This document shows, in pieces, positions 46,855 through 57,000 of a stretch of DNA of 64,000 nt. Within the stretch, counting starts at the first letter, position 1. Each line of letters opens with the position of its first letter. Position numbers and translations under genes: made by a program. The notes beneath the pieces are model-generated. The model made no database searches and was not told the origin of the DNA. It saw only the letters and a list, made by a program, of their open reading frames with translations. The stretch comes from Sphingobium xanthum (GTDB taxonomy: Bacteria > Pseudomonadota > Alphaproteobacteria > Sphingomonadales > Sphingomonadaceae): NCBI RefSeq assembly GCF_019737615.1, contig NZ_JAHKKS010000011.1, forward strand, positions 62,001 to 126,000. Reading direction: 5' to 3'.

Positions 46855-47436
46855 ATGACATTCGTTGCTCCTGCTCTGACACCCGATGGCCGCGAAACGA
46901 CCGGGCGCAAGGGCTTTCATGCTCGACTTCGCGCGGCGACGCGCGCCTGTCATGACAAGGTCGATGCGCTGTTCGGCCAGTTCGATCTTGCCGACGCTGC
47001 CTCGTACGGCAAGTTCCTCACGGCGCATGCCATGGCGCTGGTGCCGGTCGAGGACTGGGCGGACGTCGGGCGGCTGATCCCCGGCTGGAGCGGGCGGAAG
47101 GTTGCGCTGTATGAGGATCTGGCGGCGCTCGGCCTGACTTTCCCGCCGTTCGAGCCGCTGAGCTGGCCGCGCGATCCGGCGGCGCGCTGGGGCGCGGCCT
47201 ATGTGATCGAGGGATCGCGGCTGGGCGGCCTCATGCTGTCGCGCTCGATCGGCGAGGGTCTGCCGCGCGCCTATCTTTCCGCCAGGCATGGCCCGGGCGG
47301 CTGGCAATCGCTGCTGCGGGCGATGGAAGAGAAGGCCGAGCAGGGCGGCGAACGCTGGGAGGCTGAGGCCTTTGCGAGCGCCGAGCGCACATTCGGGCTT
47401 TATGCCCATGCGGCGCAGCTTATGACGGCCCGATGA
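46855..47436 (+). CDS. bphO: biliverdin-producing heme oxygenase
   Basis: Opens heme to biliverdin IX-alpha, the chromophore of the bacteriophytochrome encoded next. The 193-residue protein has the proximal heme ligand in TRACHDKVD (His33) and the distal-helix glycine pattern in EGSRLGGLMLSR. Typical length for the BphO class; ferredoxin or similar must supply electrons. Its stop overlaps the bphP start in ATGA (47433-47436), so enzyme and apoprotein are made together. Confidence 0.93.
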   Translation: MTFVAPALTPDGRETTGRKGFHARLRAATRACHDKVDALFGQFDLADAASYGKFLTAHAMALVPVEDWADVGRLIPGWSGRKVALYEDLAALGLTFPPFEPLSWPRDPAARWGAAYVIEGSRLGGLMLSRSIGEGLPRAYLSARHGPGGWQSLLRAMEEKAEQGGERWEAEAFASAERTFGLYAHAAQLMTAR

Positions 47437-50003
47437 CACCGGAAGATCTCGACTTCAAAGTCGATCTCAACAATTGCGACCGCGAGCCGATCCACATCCT
47501 CGGCAACATCCAGCCATTCGGTTTCCTGGTGACCGTGGGCAGCGACTGGCTGATCTCGCGCGTCTCGGCCAATGTCGAGACGTTCACCGGAAAGACGCCC
47601 GCCGATTTGCTGGGAGAGCCGCTTGCCGATCTTTTCCTGCCGCAGGCGCTGCACAATATTCGCAACCGCCTGGTCATGCTGCGCGGACCCGATGCGGTCG
47701 AGAGGCTGTTCGCGCAAACGCTGATGGAAGGGCGGCCGCCGTTCGACGTCGCCGTGCATTTCTCCGCCGAGACCATCATCATCGAGTGCGAATATGCGAC
47801 CGAGGACGCGATCGAGGCGGCAGGGTTGGTGCGCACCCTTGTCTCGCGGCTCGGCCAGGCCGACACGCTCGCCGCCTTCATCCGCGAGAGCGCGCGGCAG
47901 GTGAAGGCGATCACCGGCTTCGACCGGGTGATGGTCTATCGCTTCGACAATGAAGGCTCGGGCGAAGTGGTGGCGGAAGCACTGACGCCCGGCGTCGACA
48001 GCTTCCTGGGCCTGCATTATCCCGCCTCCGACATTCCGGCACAGGCGCGCCAGCTCTATGTGCGCAACATCTTCCGCATCATCGCGGACGTGAACGCGAA
48101 CCCGGTGCCGCTGGTGCCGCAGCTCGATCCCAAGGGCCTGCCGCTCGACCAGTCGCTCTCCGTGCTGCGCGCGGTCTCGCCGATCCATATCGAATATCTG
48201 CGCAACATGGGCGTCTCGGCCTCGCTCTCCATCTCGATCATCGTCGATGGGAAGCTCTGGGGCCTGTTCGCATGCCATCATTATTCGCCGCGGCTGACCA
48301 GCCTCGCGACGCGCACCGCGTCCGAACTGTTCGGCCAGATGTTCTCGCTGATGCTGGAGAGCCGCGAACGCAGCGAGACGGCGGAATATGAAGGCCGTGC
48401 TCGCGCGACGACCGACCGGCTGATGGCGACGATCGCGCGCGACAATGACCTGCTGCAGAATGCGCAGTGGATCGGCGAGATCATCTTCGACACGATCCCG
48501 GCTGACGGCGTGGCGGTCTATCTAAGCGGCGTCACGCATTTCCACGGGCTGACCCCGGCGCCGGACCAGTTTCGCGCGATCGTCTCGGCGCTGAATCGGG
48601 GCGCGGCGAGCCAGGTGTTTGCGACGGACTCGATTTCCAGCCTGGTGTCCGAGGCGGGCGAGTTCGCCGATGTGGCGGCGGGCATGATCGCCATTCCGCT
48701 TTCGCGCCGGCCGCGCGACTATGTGGTGCTGTTTCGCAGTGAGCAGATGCGCGCGGTGCGCTGGGCAGGCAATCCGGAGAAGGCAGTCGAGCTCGGCCCG
48801 CATGGCGCCCGCCTGACACCGCGCAAGAGCTTCGAGATCTGGTCGCAGCTCGTGAAGGGCCGCAGCACGCCGTTCACGCGATCCGAGCGGCGCGTGGCCG
48901 AAGCGCTGCGCGTGGCGATGCTGGAAGTGCTGATCCGCCTCTCCGACGAAGCGGGCCTGGAACGCCAGAAAGCGCATGAGCGGCAGGAATTGCTGATCGC
49001 CGAGCTGAACCACCGGGTGCGCAATATTCTCTCGCTGATCCGCGGCCTTATCTCGCAGACGCGCGATGGCGCGCAGACGATCGAGAGCTTCGTCGGCAAT
49101 CTGGAGACCCGCGTGCAGGCGCTGGCGCTGGCACACGACCAGGTGACGCGCGACCGCTGGGGACCGGCGAAGCTGCGCGACCTGATCGATGTCGAGGCCG
49201 GTGCCTTCCTCGGCGCCAAGCGGGCGAACCTGTCGATGGAGGGGCCGAACGTGCTGCTTCACCCGCCGGCTTTCACCTGTCTCGCGCTCGTCATGCACGA
49301 GTTGATGACCAATGCGCTCAAATATGGCGCCTTGTCGGACAATGGCCGGGTGGTGATCGGCTGGCATCAGGACGAAGACGGCAGCCTGATGATCGACTGG
49401 CGCGAGATCGGCGGGCCGCCGGTCACGCCGCCCGAGCGGCGCGGCTTCGGCTCGACGGTGATCGAGCGGACGCTGCCGCACGATCTGGGCGGCGACGCGG
49501 AGGTTCATTACAGACTGGGAGGCGTCGAGGCGCATTTCTGCATTCCCTCGCGCCATGTCGCGGGCGTGGCGCAGGAGGACGAGGGACGGGAGAGCTATCT
49601 GACGCCGACCGACAAGATGACGAGGATGCTCGCGGGCAAGACCGCGATGCTGGTCGAGGATTCGATGATCATCGCGCTCGATGCCGAAGATGCGCTGATG
49701 AGCATGGGCGCCGAGCGCGTGCTGATGGCGTCCAACGTGCCGGCGGCGATCGACATCATCCGGCGGGAAAATCCGGACTTCGCCCTGCTCGACTATAATC
49801 TCGGCATCGAGAACAGCGAGAGCATCGCCGAGATGCTGGCAGAGAGGGGCACACCGTTTCTGTTCGTCACCGGCTATGGCAGCGGCCTCGGCACGACGCG
49901 GTTCCACGATGTGCCGGTCGTCACCAAGCCCTATGGGCCGAACCAGATCGCCGCCGCGCTGTCGCGGCTGGGCGCGACCGTGCCGGACGAAACCGCAGGC
50001 TGA
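47433..50003 (+). CDS. bphP: bacteriophytochrome with HWE histidine kinase and receiver domain
   Basis: Red/far-red light sensor of 856 residues. Order: PAS domain with the biliverdin-attaching Cys15 (NNCDREPIH), GAF domain with the PASDIP motif at 197-202, PHY domain ending near 500, HWE-type kinase with phospho-acceptor His527 (ELNHRVRN), N-box HELMTNALKYG and the WRE motif, then a C-terminal receiver domain (~736-856) with phospho-acceptor Asp787 and Lys832. HWE kinase plus REC in one chain recalls the general-stress PhyR pathway kinases of alphaproteobacteria, but the output partner is not encoded here. Coupled to bphO. Confidence 0.95.
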   Translation: MTPEDLDFKVDLNNCDREPIHILGNIQPFGFLVTVGSDWLISRVSANVETFTGKTPADLLGEPLADLFLPQALHNIRNRLVMLRGPDAVERLFAQTLMEGRPPFDVAVHFSAETIIIECEYATEDAIEAAGLVRTLVSRLGQADTLAAFIRESARQVKAITGFDRVMVYRFDNEGSGEVVAEALTPGVDSFLGLHYPASDIPAQARQLYVRNIFRIIADVNANPVPLVPQLDPKGLPLDQSLSVLRAVSPIHIEYLRNMGVSASLSISIIVDGKLWGLFACHHYSPRLTSLATRTASELFGQMFSLMLESRERSETAEYEGRARATTDRLMATIARDNDLLQNAQWIGEIIFDTIPADGVAVYLSGVTHFHGLTPAPDQFRAIVSALNRGAASQVFATDSISSLVSEAGEFADVAAGMIAIPLSRRPRDYVVLFRSEQMRAVRWAGNPEKAVELGPHGARLTPRKSFEIWSQLVKGRSTPFTRSERRVAEALRVAMLEVLIRLSDEAGLERQKAHERQELLIAELNHRVRNILSLIRGLISQTRDGAQTIESFVGNLETRVQALALAHDQVTRDRWGPAKLRDLIDVEAGAFLGAKRANLSMEGPNVLLHPPAFTCLALVMHELMTNALKYGALSDNGRVVIGWHQDEDGSLMIDWREIGGPPVTPPERRGFGSTVIERTLPHDLGGDAEVHYRLGGVEAHFCIPSRHVAGVAQEDEGRESYLTPTDKMTRMLAGKTAMLVEDSMIIALDAEDALMSMGAERVLMASNVPAAIDIIRRENPDFALLDYNLGIENSESIAEMLAERGTPFLFVTGYGSGLGTTRFHDVPVVTKPYGPNQIAAALSRLGATVPDETAG

Positions 50004-50138
50004 CGCGAAGCCATTGTCGCGCGCAGCGTGAAATCATTGCCCGAACCAGGCCGGGGCCACGCTTCGAAACCTGACAATTATCTTGATTCGTCAACAATCG
50101 TTCGTCATCATCCCGGCAGAACAATCCAGGGAGGGGAC

Positions 50139-50954
50139 GTGGCAATTCGTTGGTCGTGGACGTCAATGGTCGGGCTTGCCGTGCTCGTCGCGATGCCGGT
50201 GTCGGCGCAAATCGGGGCGCCGACCACGTCGCCGCCGCCCGAGGGGCTCGCCGAAGGAACCGGTGCGCCCTTCCCCAAGGGCAACAATGCCGCGCTGGAC
50301 GCGCTGCCCGACTGGGGCGGCATCTGGTTCGCGCTGTTCGATCGGCCACCGGGCGCGCAGCCATCCGGCCCGCCGCCGGCGCTGCCCAAGCTCAAGGGCA
50401 AGTACAAGGAAGCCTATGAGGCGTGGCGCAAGGAAATCGCGGCCAATAACGGCGTGGAGAAGCGCAACCGCTCCAATTGCAGCCCACCGGGCATGCCGGG
50501 CATCATGCAGATCGGCCAATATCCCTTCGAATTCCTGTTCACGCCGGGGCGCGTCACCATCAACCAGGAAGCCTGGATGCAGACGCGCAAGATCTGGACC
50601 GACGGGCGCAAGCATCTGGACGACCCAGACCCCAGCTATATGGGCGACAGCGTCGGCCATTGGGAAGGCGACACGCTGGTCGCCGTGACCCTGTTCGTGA
50701 ACGACATGCTGCCGCTGCAGAACGGCATGACCCATTCGCCCAAGCTGCGCATCACCGAGCGCATCCGCCTCTCGCCCGACGATCCCGATCTGCTCATCAA
50801 CGAGATGACGATGGAGGATCCCGAGGCGCTCGAGGAGCCGTTCACGCGCACGGTGCGCTATCGCCGCGACCGCTACGGATTGCTGATCGAGTTCCAGTGC
50901 TCGGAGAATGATCGCAATCCGGTCGATGCCGAGGGCCACACGCAATATCATTGA
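50139..50954 (+). CDS. periplasmic protein of unknown function
   Basis: A 271-residue protein: signal peptide (cut after SAQ), a Pro/Gly-rich N-terminal part with DWGGIWFAL, then a beta-rich domain with PFEFLFTPGRV, RKIWTDGRKH, DPDPSYMGDSVGHWEGDTLV and YRRDRYG. This domain is frequent in secreted proteins of sphingomonads and acidobacteria, often near catabolic genes, but has no known function to my knowledge. Start is a GTG at 50139 behind GGGAGGGGA. A TfdA-type dioxygenase gene follows 240 bases downstream. Confidence 0.7.
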   Translation: MAIRWSWTSMVGLAVLVAMPVSAQIGAPTTSPPPEGLAEGTGAPFPKGNNAALDALPDWGGIWFALFDRPPGAQPSGPPPALPKLKGKYKEAYEAWRKEIAANNGVEKRNRSNCSPPGMPGIMQIGQYPFEFLFTPGRVTINQEAWMQTRKIWTDGRKHLDDPDPSYMGDSVGHWEGDTLVAVTLFVNDMLPLQNGMTHSPKLRITERIRLSPDDPDLLINEMTMEDPEALEEPFTRTVRYRRDRYGLLIEFQCSENDRNPVDAEGHTQYH

Positions 50955-50958
50955 GCGT

Positions 50959-50980
50959 GACGGGCGCGATGGCGCCCGTC
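50959..50980. terminator. 9-bp hairpin after the periplasmic protein gene
   Basis: GACGGGCGC (50959-50967) and GCGCCCGTC (50972-50980) pair perfectly around GATG, five bases after the stop codon. No U-run. Confidence 0.5.
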
Positions 50981-51015
50981 CGGACCGTTTCGTGACGGAA
51001 CGGGCATGCGCCTGC

Positions 51016-51044
51016 TTGCCTATATACTAAACATGATAAATATT
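51016..51044 (+). promoter_or_regulatory. candidate promoter for the dioxygenase gene
   Basis: TTGCCT (51016-51021), a 17-base spacer and AATATT (51039-51044) in an AT-rich stretch that stands out from its surroundings, upstream of the TfdA-type gene. Weak match to the consensus. Confidence 0.35.
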
Positions 51045-51197
51045 ACATAGAGGCGCGATCCGGCGCAATGGCCGGCGCGCGGGCTGACGGCCGGCGTCCG
51101 TTGCACGGAGGGGAACATGGCAACGCGGCCTTCATCTTCACTTGACAAATTCAACTATGCATTGCAATTTACCTATCCTGATAGGAGAGTGAGACCG

Positions 51198-52109
51198 ATG
51201 ACGATTACCGCCACCCCCATTACACCCCGCTTCGGTGCGGAGATTTCGGGCGTGGACATCAGCAAGCCGCTCGATGACGCGACGATCAGGGAACTGATCG
51301 CGCAGCAGGACAAATGGGGCGTCACCGTCTACCGCAACACCGGGCTGGATGATGAGGGCCAGATCGCCTTCGCGCGCAATTTCGGCCATCTCGAGAGCCT
51401 GCCACCGCGCGACGGGCATCCGCGCATCTTCCTGTTCAACGCCGGCAACCTGACCGCAGACGGCGAGATCAACCGCAGCCCCTCGGCGATGACCTATCGC
51501 AAGGGCGACCAGATCTGGCACACGGACTCCTCGTTCATGGACCTGCGCACCAGCTATTCGATGCTGCGCGCGGTCGAGGTGCCGGCCTCGGGCGGGCCGA
51601 CCGAGTTCTGCGATGCGCGCTCGGCCTATGACGACCTGCCGCAGGACGTGAAGGACAAGATCGCCGACCTGGAATGCGAGCATAGCCTGCTTTGGTCGCG
51701 CAAGCAGGGCGGCGCGGACATCACCCGCGAGATGATCGAGGAGCGCCACCGCCCGGTCCACAAGCTGGTCAGCCCGCACAAGGGCTCCGGCCGCAACATG
51801 ATCTATGCCGGCGCGCATTGCTATCGCGTGGTCGGCTGGGGCTGGGAAGAGAGCCGCGAGCTCATCGACTATCTCAATGCGCATGCGACGCAGGAGAAGT
51901 ATCAGATCAGTGTCGACTATGCAGTCGGCGACATGGTGATCTGGGACAATCTCGCGGTGTTCCATCGCGGCGGCCAGTTCAACTGGGACGAGCGCCGCGA
52001 CATGCGCCGCGCGACCGTCCGCGAACTGCCGGCGCCGCCGGAAGGCGACGATCCGTTCGGCGAGCTGTTCAAGACCATGCCGAAGATCGTGCCGGTCGAG
52101 GCGGGCTGA
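51198..52109 (+). CDS. TauD/TfdA-family Fe(II)/2-oxoglutarate dioxygenase
   Basis: A 303-residue dioxygenase that hydroxylates a substrate, often an aryloxyalkanoate or sulfonate, while turning 2-oxoglutarate into succinate and CO2. Iron ligands are visible as the HxD in WHTDSS and the distal His in VFHRGGQF; the 2-oxoglutarate Arg lies in RRDMRRATVREL. The N-terminus (TPITPRFGAEISGVD) is that of TfdA-like enzymes. I chose ATG 51198 (AGGAGAG upstream). A longer start at 51117, also with a good GGAGGGG, would add 27 residues not typical of the family. Substrate unknown. Confidence 0.88.
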   Translation: MTITATPITPRFGAEISGVDISKPLDDATIRELIAQQDKWGVTVYRNTGLDDEGQIAFARNFGHLESLPPRDGHPRIFLFNAGNLTADGEINRSPSAMTYRKGDQIWHTDSSFMDLRTSYSMLRAVEVPASGGPTEFCDARSAYDDLPQDVKDKIADLECEHSLLWSRKQGGADITREMIEERHRPVHKLVSPHKGSGRNMIYAGAHCYRVVGWGWEESRELIDYLNAHATQEKYQISVDYAVGDMVIWDNLAVFHRGGQFNWDERRDMRRATVRELPAPPEGDDPFGELFKTMPKIVPVEAG

Positions 52110-52237
52110 GTCCCGGCGCGGGACCGCCGGTGACGACGCCCGCCAAACCTAACGGATATTGTCATTGGAGCGGCGTCAGGGCCGCATGCTAGGTCCCCTC
52201 GGCCGGCAATGTCGCCGGGCGATGGGGAAAGATAGCG

Positions 52238-52951
52238 ATGTCTCGGAAGAATTGGCTCGGCGCGGTGAGTGCTGGCGCGTTGGCGATGGTTTCGGTGCAG
52301 GGGCAGGCAGCCAATCTGCTGACGAACGGCAGCTTCGAGGCGCCGGATATTTCCTCCATGGTCTTTCTCAATCCCGACAGCACATTCGTCACCGGCTGGA
52401 CCGTCGCCGCACAGGCCGGCAGTGCGCCGGGCACGCAGGTGCAGCCCACCGACAATGCGGCATTCGGCGGCCTGGGCGTCGTCGCCTCAGATGGTGCGCA
52501 GTTTGTCGATCTCACCGGCAATGTCGGGCGGGGCGGCGGCCTCGTCAGCAATGGCTTCGCGACCAGTGCCGGCACGCTCTATCGGGCGAGCTTCGATATC
52601 GGTGCGTTCTTCGTCGGCGGCAGTGGTCCGTTCGGCGACGTGACGGTCGATCTGTTCATCAACGGCGTCTTCGCGCAGAGCTTCACCAACACGCTGAGCC
52701 TGAAATCGGCCGGCTCGGACTGGGAGCGTGTGTCCTGGGACTTTCTCGGCACGGGCAGCCCGATGACGGTGGGCCTGTTCAGCAGCCTGCTGACAAGTTC
52801 CAGCAATCTTGGCGTCGGCCTCGACAATGTGGTCGTCGAGCCCGTGCGCGGGGCCGTGCCGGAGCCCGCGACCTGGGCGCTGATGCTCGGCGGCTTCGGT
52901 ATCGCGGGCACGGCGCTGCGCCGCCGCCGCACGGCGGTCGCCTTCGCCTGA
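52238..52951 (+). CDS. PEP-CTERM protein (PEPxxWAxM type)
   Basis: A 237-residue secreted protein: signal peptide (cut near GQA-A), an opening NLLTNGSFEAP as in DUF642-like carbohydrate-binding jelly-roll proteins, a beta-rich body, and the sorting signal VPEPATWALM followed by a hydrophobic helix and RRRR. This is the sphingomonad PEPxxWAxM subclass. Likely exported and processed by exosortase, ending in the extracellular matrix. Lone gene with ordinary GC-rich codon use, unlike the PEP-CTERM gene at 42825. Confidence 0.9.
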   Translation: MSRKNWLGAVSAGALAMVSVQGQAANLLTNGSFEAPDISSMVFLNPDSTFVTGWTVAAQAGSAPGTQVQPTDNAAFGGLGVVASDGAQFVDLTGNVGRGGGLVSNGFATSAGTLYRASFDIGAFFVGGSGPFGDVTVDLFINGVFAQSFTNTLSLKSAGSDWERVSWDFLGTGSPMTVGLFSSLLTSSSNLGVGLDNVVVEPVRGAVPEPATWALMLGGFGIAGTALRRRRTAVAFA

Positions 52952-53363
52952 ACAGGAAGGCGCGGCGCTTCCGCAAGGAGTGCCGCGCCATACGCTGTTC
53001 CGAGTCTCCACAATATATTGTGGGCGATTCACTATTTCGTCGCATTGATATTGCGTGACAGGGTGCTTCCACGCATTCTCTCCGAGGGCAGGCGATCGTT
53101 TCCGGCGCCTTGATTTTTCTCGTCTTTGCGCGGTGCGTCATGAGCGTCGCGAGGCTGAAGTGCGCCAGGCTCCCATTAAAATCGCCGGTTTTCAATGCTC
53201 TGTGTGTCGAGCTGTTTCATCTCGACGCAGAAAAGTTAATTTTCCTGTTGCGGCGCACAAGATAATCTGATTCCATGCTGAATGCGGCACAACGGACGCT
53301 TAAGCAGTCGGTAACCAACTTAGGCGCATAGTCCGAACTGCCACAGATTTTATGGAGGCGGGT
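52952..53363. other. intergenic region with hairpin and perfect palindrome
   Basis: About 410 bases. A strong hairpin GGCGCGGC...GCCGCGCC (52959-52989, GCAA loop) follows the PEP-CTERM gene. CCACAATATATTGTGG (53008-53023) is a perfect 16-base palindrome. Beyond it are AT-rich stretches (53180-53270) that may hold the promoter of the next gene; no convincing gene is present. Confidence 0.5.
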
Positions 53364-53915
53364 ATGGGTCAGCAGAGCAAGCCGACGGACGGGGCAGTAA
53401 CCCTCGCGGAATTGCGCGAATTCGCATCGTTTCCCTCAGCGACGCAGCGCTATATCCGCCGTTCGCTCGATGTCGCCTTCCATCGCGGCGATGCCATGGA
53501 AACCTGGGGCCGCGACGTGGTCGAAGAAGCGAGCATCCGCGCGCAGACCCGCATCTATGGCCGCCTCGACGAAATCAAGGTGCGCGTGCCGGACGATAGC
53601 GGTCTCGACCAGATCGAGCCGTTCATGGCGCCGCTCGTCACCGTCTCCGCCTTCGATCTTGGCCAGAACCGGCTCAGCAGCTTCTCGGCCTACCGGTTCC
53701 TCTACGAGCGCCTGATCGGTGCCCACGCGCGGCCTTGGCTGCCCGGCGCCTTCTGCGCCGCCGCCAGCCTGCCGCACCTGCATCCCGAGCGCCGCCGGGC
53801 GCTGCTCCAGTCGATCAGTGAAGCGGCGGCGACCGCCGCCGGCTGGTCGACACGCGAGCCGACCTTCTATCCGGAATGGGTGGAAAAGGTCGACATCAGC
53901 AAGGCCGCCAACTGA
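53364..53915 (+). CDS. hypothetical protein
   Basis: A 183-residue mostly helical, soluble protein with no signal peptide. It contains an acidic/basic helical start (TLAELREFASFPSATQRYI), a middle with RIYGRLDEIKVRVPDD and a C-terminal part with His/Arg-rich HLHPERRRALLQS. I do not recognise a family. The GGAGGCGGGT before ATG 53364 is a good ribosome-binding site. A clear terminator follows, so it is expressed as its own unit. Confidence 0.65.
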   Translation: MGQQSKPTDGAVTLAELREFASFPSATQRYIRRSLDVAFHRGDAMETWGRDVVEEASIRAQTRIYGRLDEIKVRVPDDSGLDQIEPFMAPLVTVSAFDLGQNRLSSFSAYRFLYERLIGAHARPWLPGAFCAAASLPHLHPERRRALLQSISEAAATAAGWSTREPTFYPEWVEKVDISKAAN

Positions 53916-53942
53916 AGCTTCTCACGGGGGTGTGCGAAGAAG

Positions 53943-53968
53943 GGCAGCGCGCAAGCGCTGCCTTTTTT
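53943..53968 (+). terminator. Rho-independent terminator
   Basis: GGCAGCGC (53943-53950), loop GCAA, GCGCTGCC (53955-53962), then six T (53963-53968). Textbook form, 28 bases after the stop codon of the hypothetical gene. Confidence 0.9.
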
Positions 53969-54044
53969 CGTTGGGCCGGAAGCGGAGGCTTCAGGTGAGG
54001 ATCAGCAACCGGCTCTCTCGTTCAGGGGAGCGGCTTTAAGATCG

Positions 54045-57000
54045 TCACTCCGCTGCCAGCAGTTCCTCCGCTGCCTGCAGATCCACCGATACAAGGCGGC
54101 TGACGCCCTGTTCGATCATGGTGACGCCGAACAGGCGGTGCATGCGGCTCATCGTGACCGCATTGTGGGTGACGATCAGATAGCGCGTCGCGGTGTCCTG
54201 CACCATGCGATCGAGCAGGCCGCAGAAGCGCTCGATATTGGCATCGTCGAGCGGGGCATCGACCTCGTCCAGCACGCAGATCGGCGCGGGGTTCGTGAGG
54301 AAGAGCCCGAAGATGAGCGCGACGGCGGTCAGCGCCTGCTCACCGCCCGAAAGCAGGGTGAGCGTGGTCAGGCGCTTGCCCGGCGGCTGGGCCATGATCT
54401 CGAGGCCGGCCTCGAGCGGGTCATCGCTCTCGATCAGTTCGAGATGCGCCTGGCCGCCTTCGAAGAGCGTCGTGAAGAGGCGCTGGAAATGGCCGTTCAC
54501 GGCCTCGAACGCGGCGAGGAGGCGCTGGCGGCCTTCGCGGTTCAGATGGCCGATCGAGCCGCGCAACTGATTGATCGCGGTGGTGAGCTCTTCGCTTTCG
54601 GCGCGGCTCTTCGCCTGCGTCTCTTCCAGCTCGGCGAGCTCGGTGGCGGCGACGAGATTGACCGGGCCGAGCCGCTCGCGATCCAGCACCAGCTTGTCGT
54701 GCTGGGCCTGCTCTTCCTCCGCGGCGCGCACCTCCTCGACCGGGAAGCCGAGCTTTATCGGCAGCACGGGCGGCGGGCAGGAGAAGCGCTCGCCGCAGGC
54801 CTGGCCGATATCCTTTCGGCGGGCGACGGCATGATCGGCATGAGCGAGGGCCCCTGCGCGCGCCTCGCGTGCGACGGAGAGCGCCTCGTTGGCGGTGGCG
54901 AGCGACTTTTCGGTAGTCGCGAGGCCGGTCTCGGCGGCGGCTTCGGCCGTGCGCGCCTGTTCGGCACGCTCGGCGCCTTCGCGCGCGGTGACGGCGAGGG
55001 TATCGAGTTCGGCCGATAGCCGGTCGGGCCGCTCGCGCAGGCCGGCGAGATCGTCGGTCAGCGCTTCGCTGCGGCCCTTCATCTCGGATATGCGGCGGGC
55101 GGCGTCGCCGGCACGCGCCTTCCAGCCCGAAACCTCGGCGCGCACGGCCTTGATGCGATCTTCATCGGACGCGACGGCGCGATTGATCATTGCCTGTTCG
55201 GTCTGCACCTGGCCGATGGCGGCGCGGCAATGCTCGGCGGCGGTCTTGAACAGATCGACTTCGGCGGCGGTCTCGTCGCTTTTGGGCAGCGCGTCGTAGG
55301 CGGCCTGCGCGCTCGTCTGCTCCTGCTGCGCGGCGGCGAGATCGGCGGCGGTCTCGGCGGCCCGGCGATCCAGATCGGCGCGGCGGCCGGCAGCACGCTC
55401 GATCACCGTCGCGACCTCGGCCAGTGTGCGCTCGGCGGCGCGAAGGGCATCCTCGGCATTGCCGGCGGCGCTGCGAGCGGCGCGCTCCTCGGCATTGGCG
55501 TCGCGCAGAGCGTTTTCGGCGACAGCAAGCGCGTCGCCGGCTTCGCTCACGGCGGCGAGTATGCCGGGGCGCTCCTTGGCGATGGCTTCCAGGCGGTTGA
55601 GGCGAATCAGGCGCTCGGCAGCCGCTGCGCCGCCCTGTTCGGCGACGAAGCCGTCCCAGCGGCGCATGCGCCCGTCGAGCGTGACGAGGCGCTGGCCGAC
55701 ATGGAGGGCCTGCTTGCCGTCGGTTTGCGCGACACAGATCTGGGCGAGGCGGCGCGCAAGGGCTTTCGGCGCTTTCACATAGGCCGCGAGTGGCCCGCAG
55801 CCGTCGGGCAGCGGAGGATCGAGCGCCATGATTTGCGCGCCGACCCAGCGGGCTGCGCCTTTTTCGCCGATACCGGCGTGAAGATCGTCGCCAAGGGCGG
55901 CGGCGAGGGCGCGCTCATAGCCGGGCTCGACGCGGATCTGATCGATCGCGCGATAGCCGTCGCCGAGGCTTTCGAGGCCGCTGGCGAGCGCCCTGGCTTC
56001 GCTGTCGAGCGCGGCGGCGGTGGCTTTGGCGGCGGCGAGGGCGCGTTGCTGGGCGGCAACGGCTTCGGTCTGCGTGTCGCGCGCGATCGCGGCGGCGGCG
56101 ATGCGCGCTTCGGCGGTGGTGCGGGCGGCGATGGCCTCGGCCTTGGCAGCCTCTCCGGCAAGCTGACGCTCGGCGAGCGGCGCGGGGTCGGGCAATTGCG
56201 CCAGCGCCTGGGTGACGCGATCGACCTCTGCGGTGGCACGGGCGAGCTTCTGCTTCGCGCTGGCGAGGCCGGCCTCGGCGACCCGGCGCTCGGCTTGTTC
56301 GCCGGCAAGGCGGGCCATGGCCTGCGCCAGCGACACCTCGGTATCGCGGCTGGCACGCTCGGCCTCGGCAAGCCTTGTGACGAGCGCGGGCAGGGTGGCC
56401 TTCGCGTCCTTGACGCGCGCGGAAAGCGTCGCTTCTTCGTCCTGCAACTTCTCGATCGCATTGACCGCATCGAGCGCGAGCGCGCCTTCGCGGGCCTGAT
56501 CCTCGGCCATGCGGGCGAGCTGGCTTTCGAGCTCGGCGATGCGGCGCACCAGTCCGTCGCGCTCGGAGGTGAGGCGCTCCAGCTTGAACCGGGCTTCGGC
56601 AGCGGCCTCGCGCGCGCTGTTGGCGGCGGATCGGGTGCGGGCGAGCGTCTCGACGGCTTGCTGCGCATGAGCGGCGGCGCCGAGCTGGGCTTCCTGCGCG
56701 ATGCGGACCAAAGCCTCGGCCGCCTCGGCGTCGCGGGCGGCGCGATCGGCGGCTTCGGCGGCTTCGCGATGGCGGGCGAAGAAGGCACGGCCCTCGGCGA
56801 GCACGATCTTCTCGCTCAGATCGGTGTAGCGCTCGGCGGCGCGGGCCTGGCGGCGCAGTGCCCCGGCGCGCACGTCCATCTCGGCGAGGATGTCGTCGAG
56901 CCGGGCGAGGTTCATCGAACTCGCCTTGAGCTTCTGCTCGGCATCCTTGCGGCGGACATGCAGGCCGGCAATGCCCGCAGCCTCTTCCAGCATGGCGCGG

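Noticed and set aside
53055-53270. 71-codon frame before the hypothetical gene at 53364
   Set aside because: Starts without a ribosome-binding site and has Arg/Cys-rich composition without pattern.
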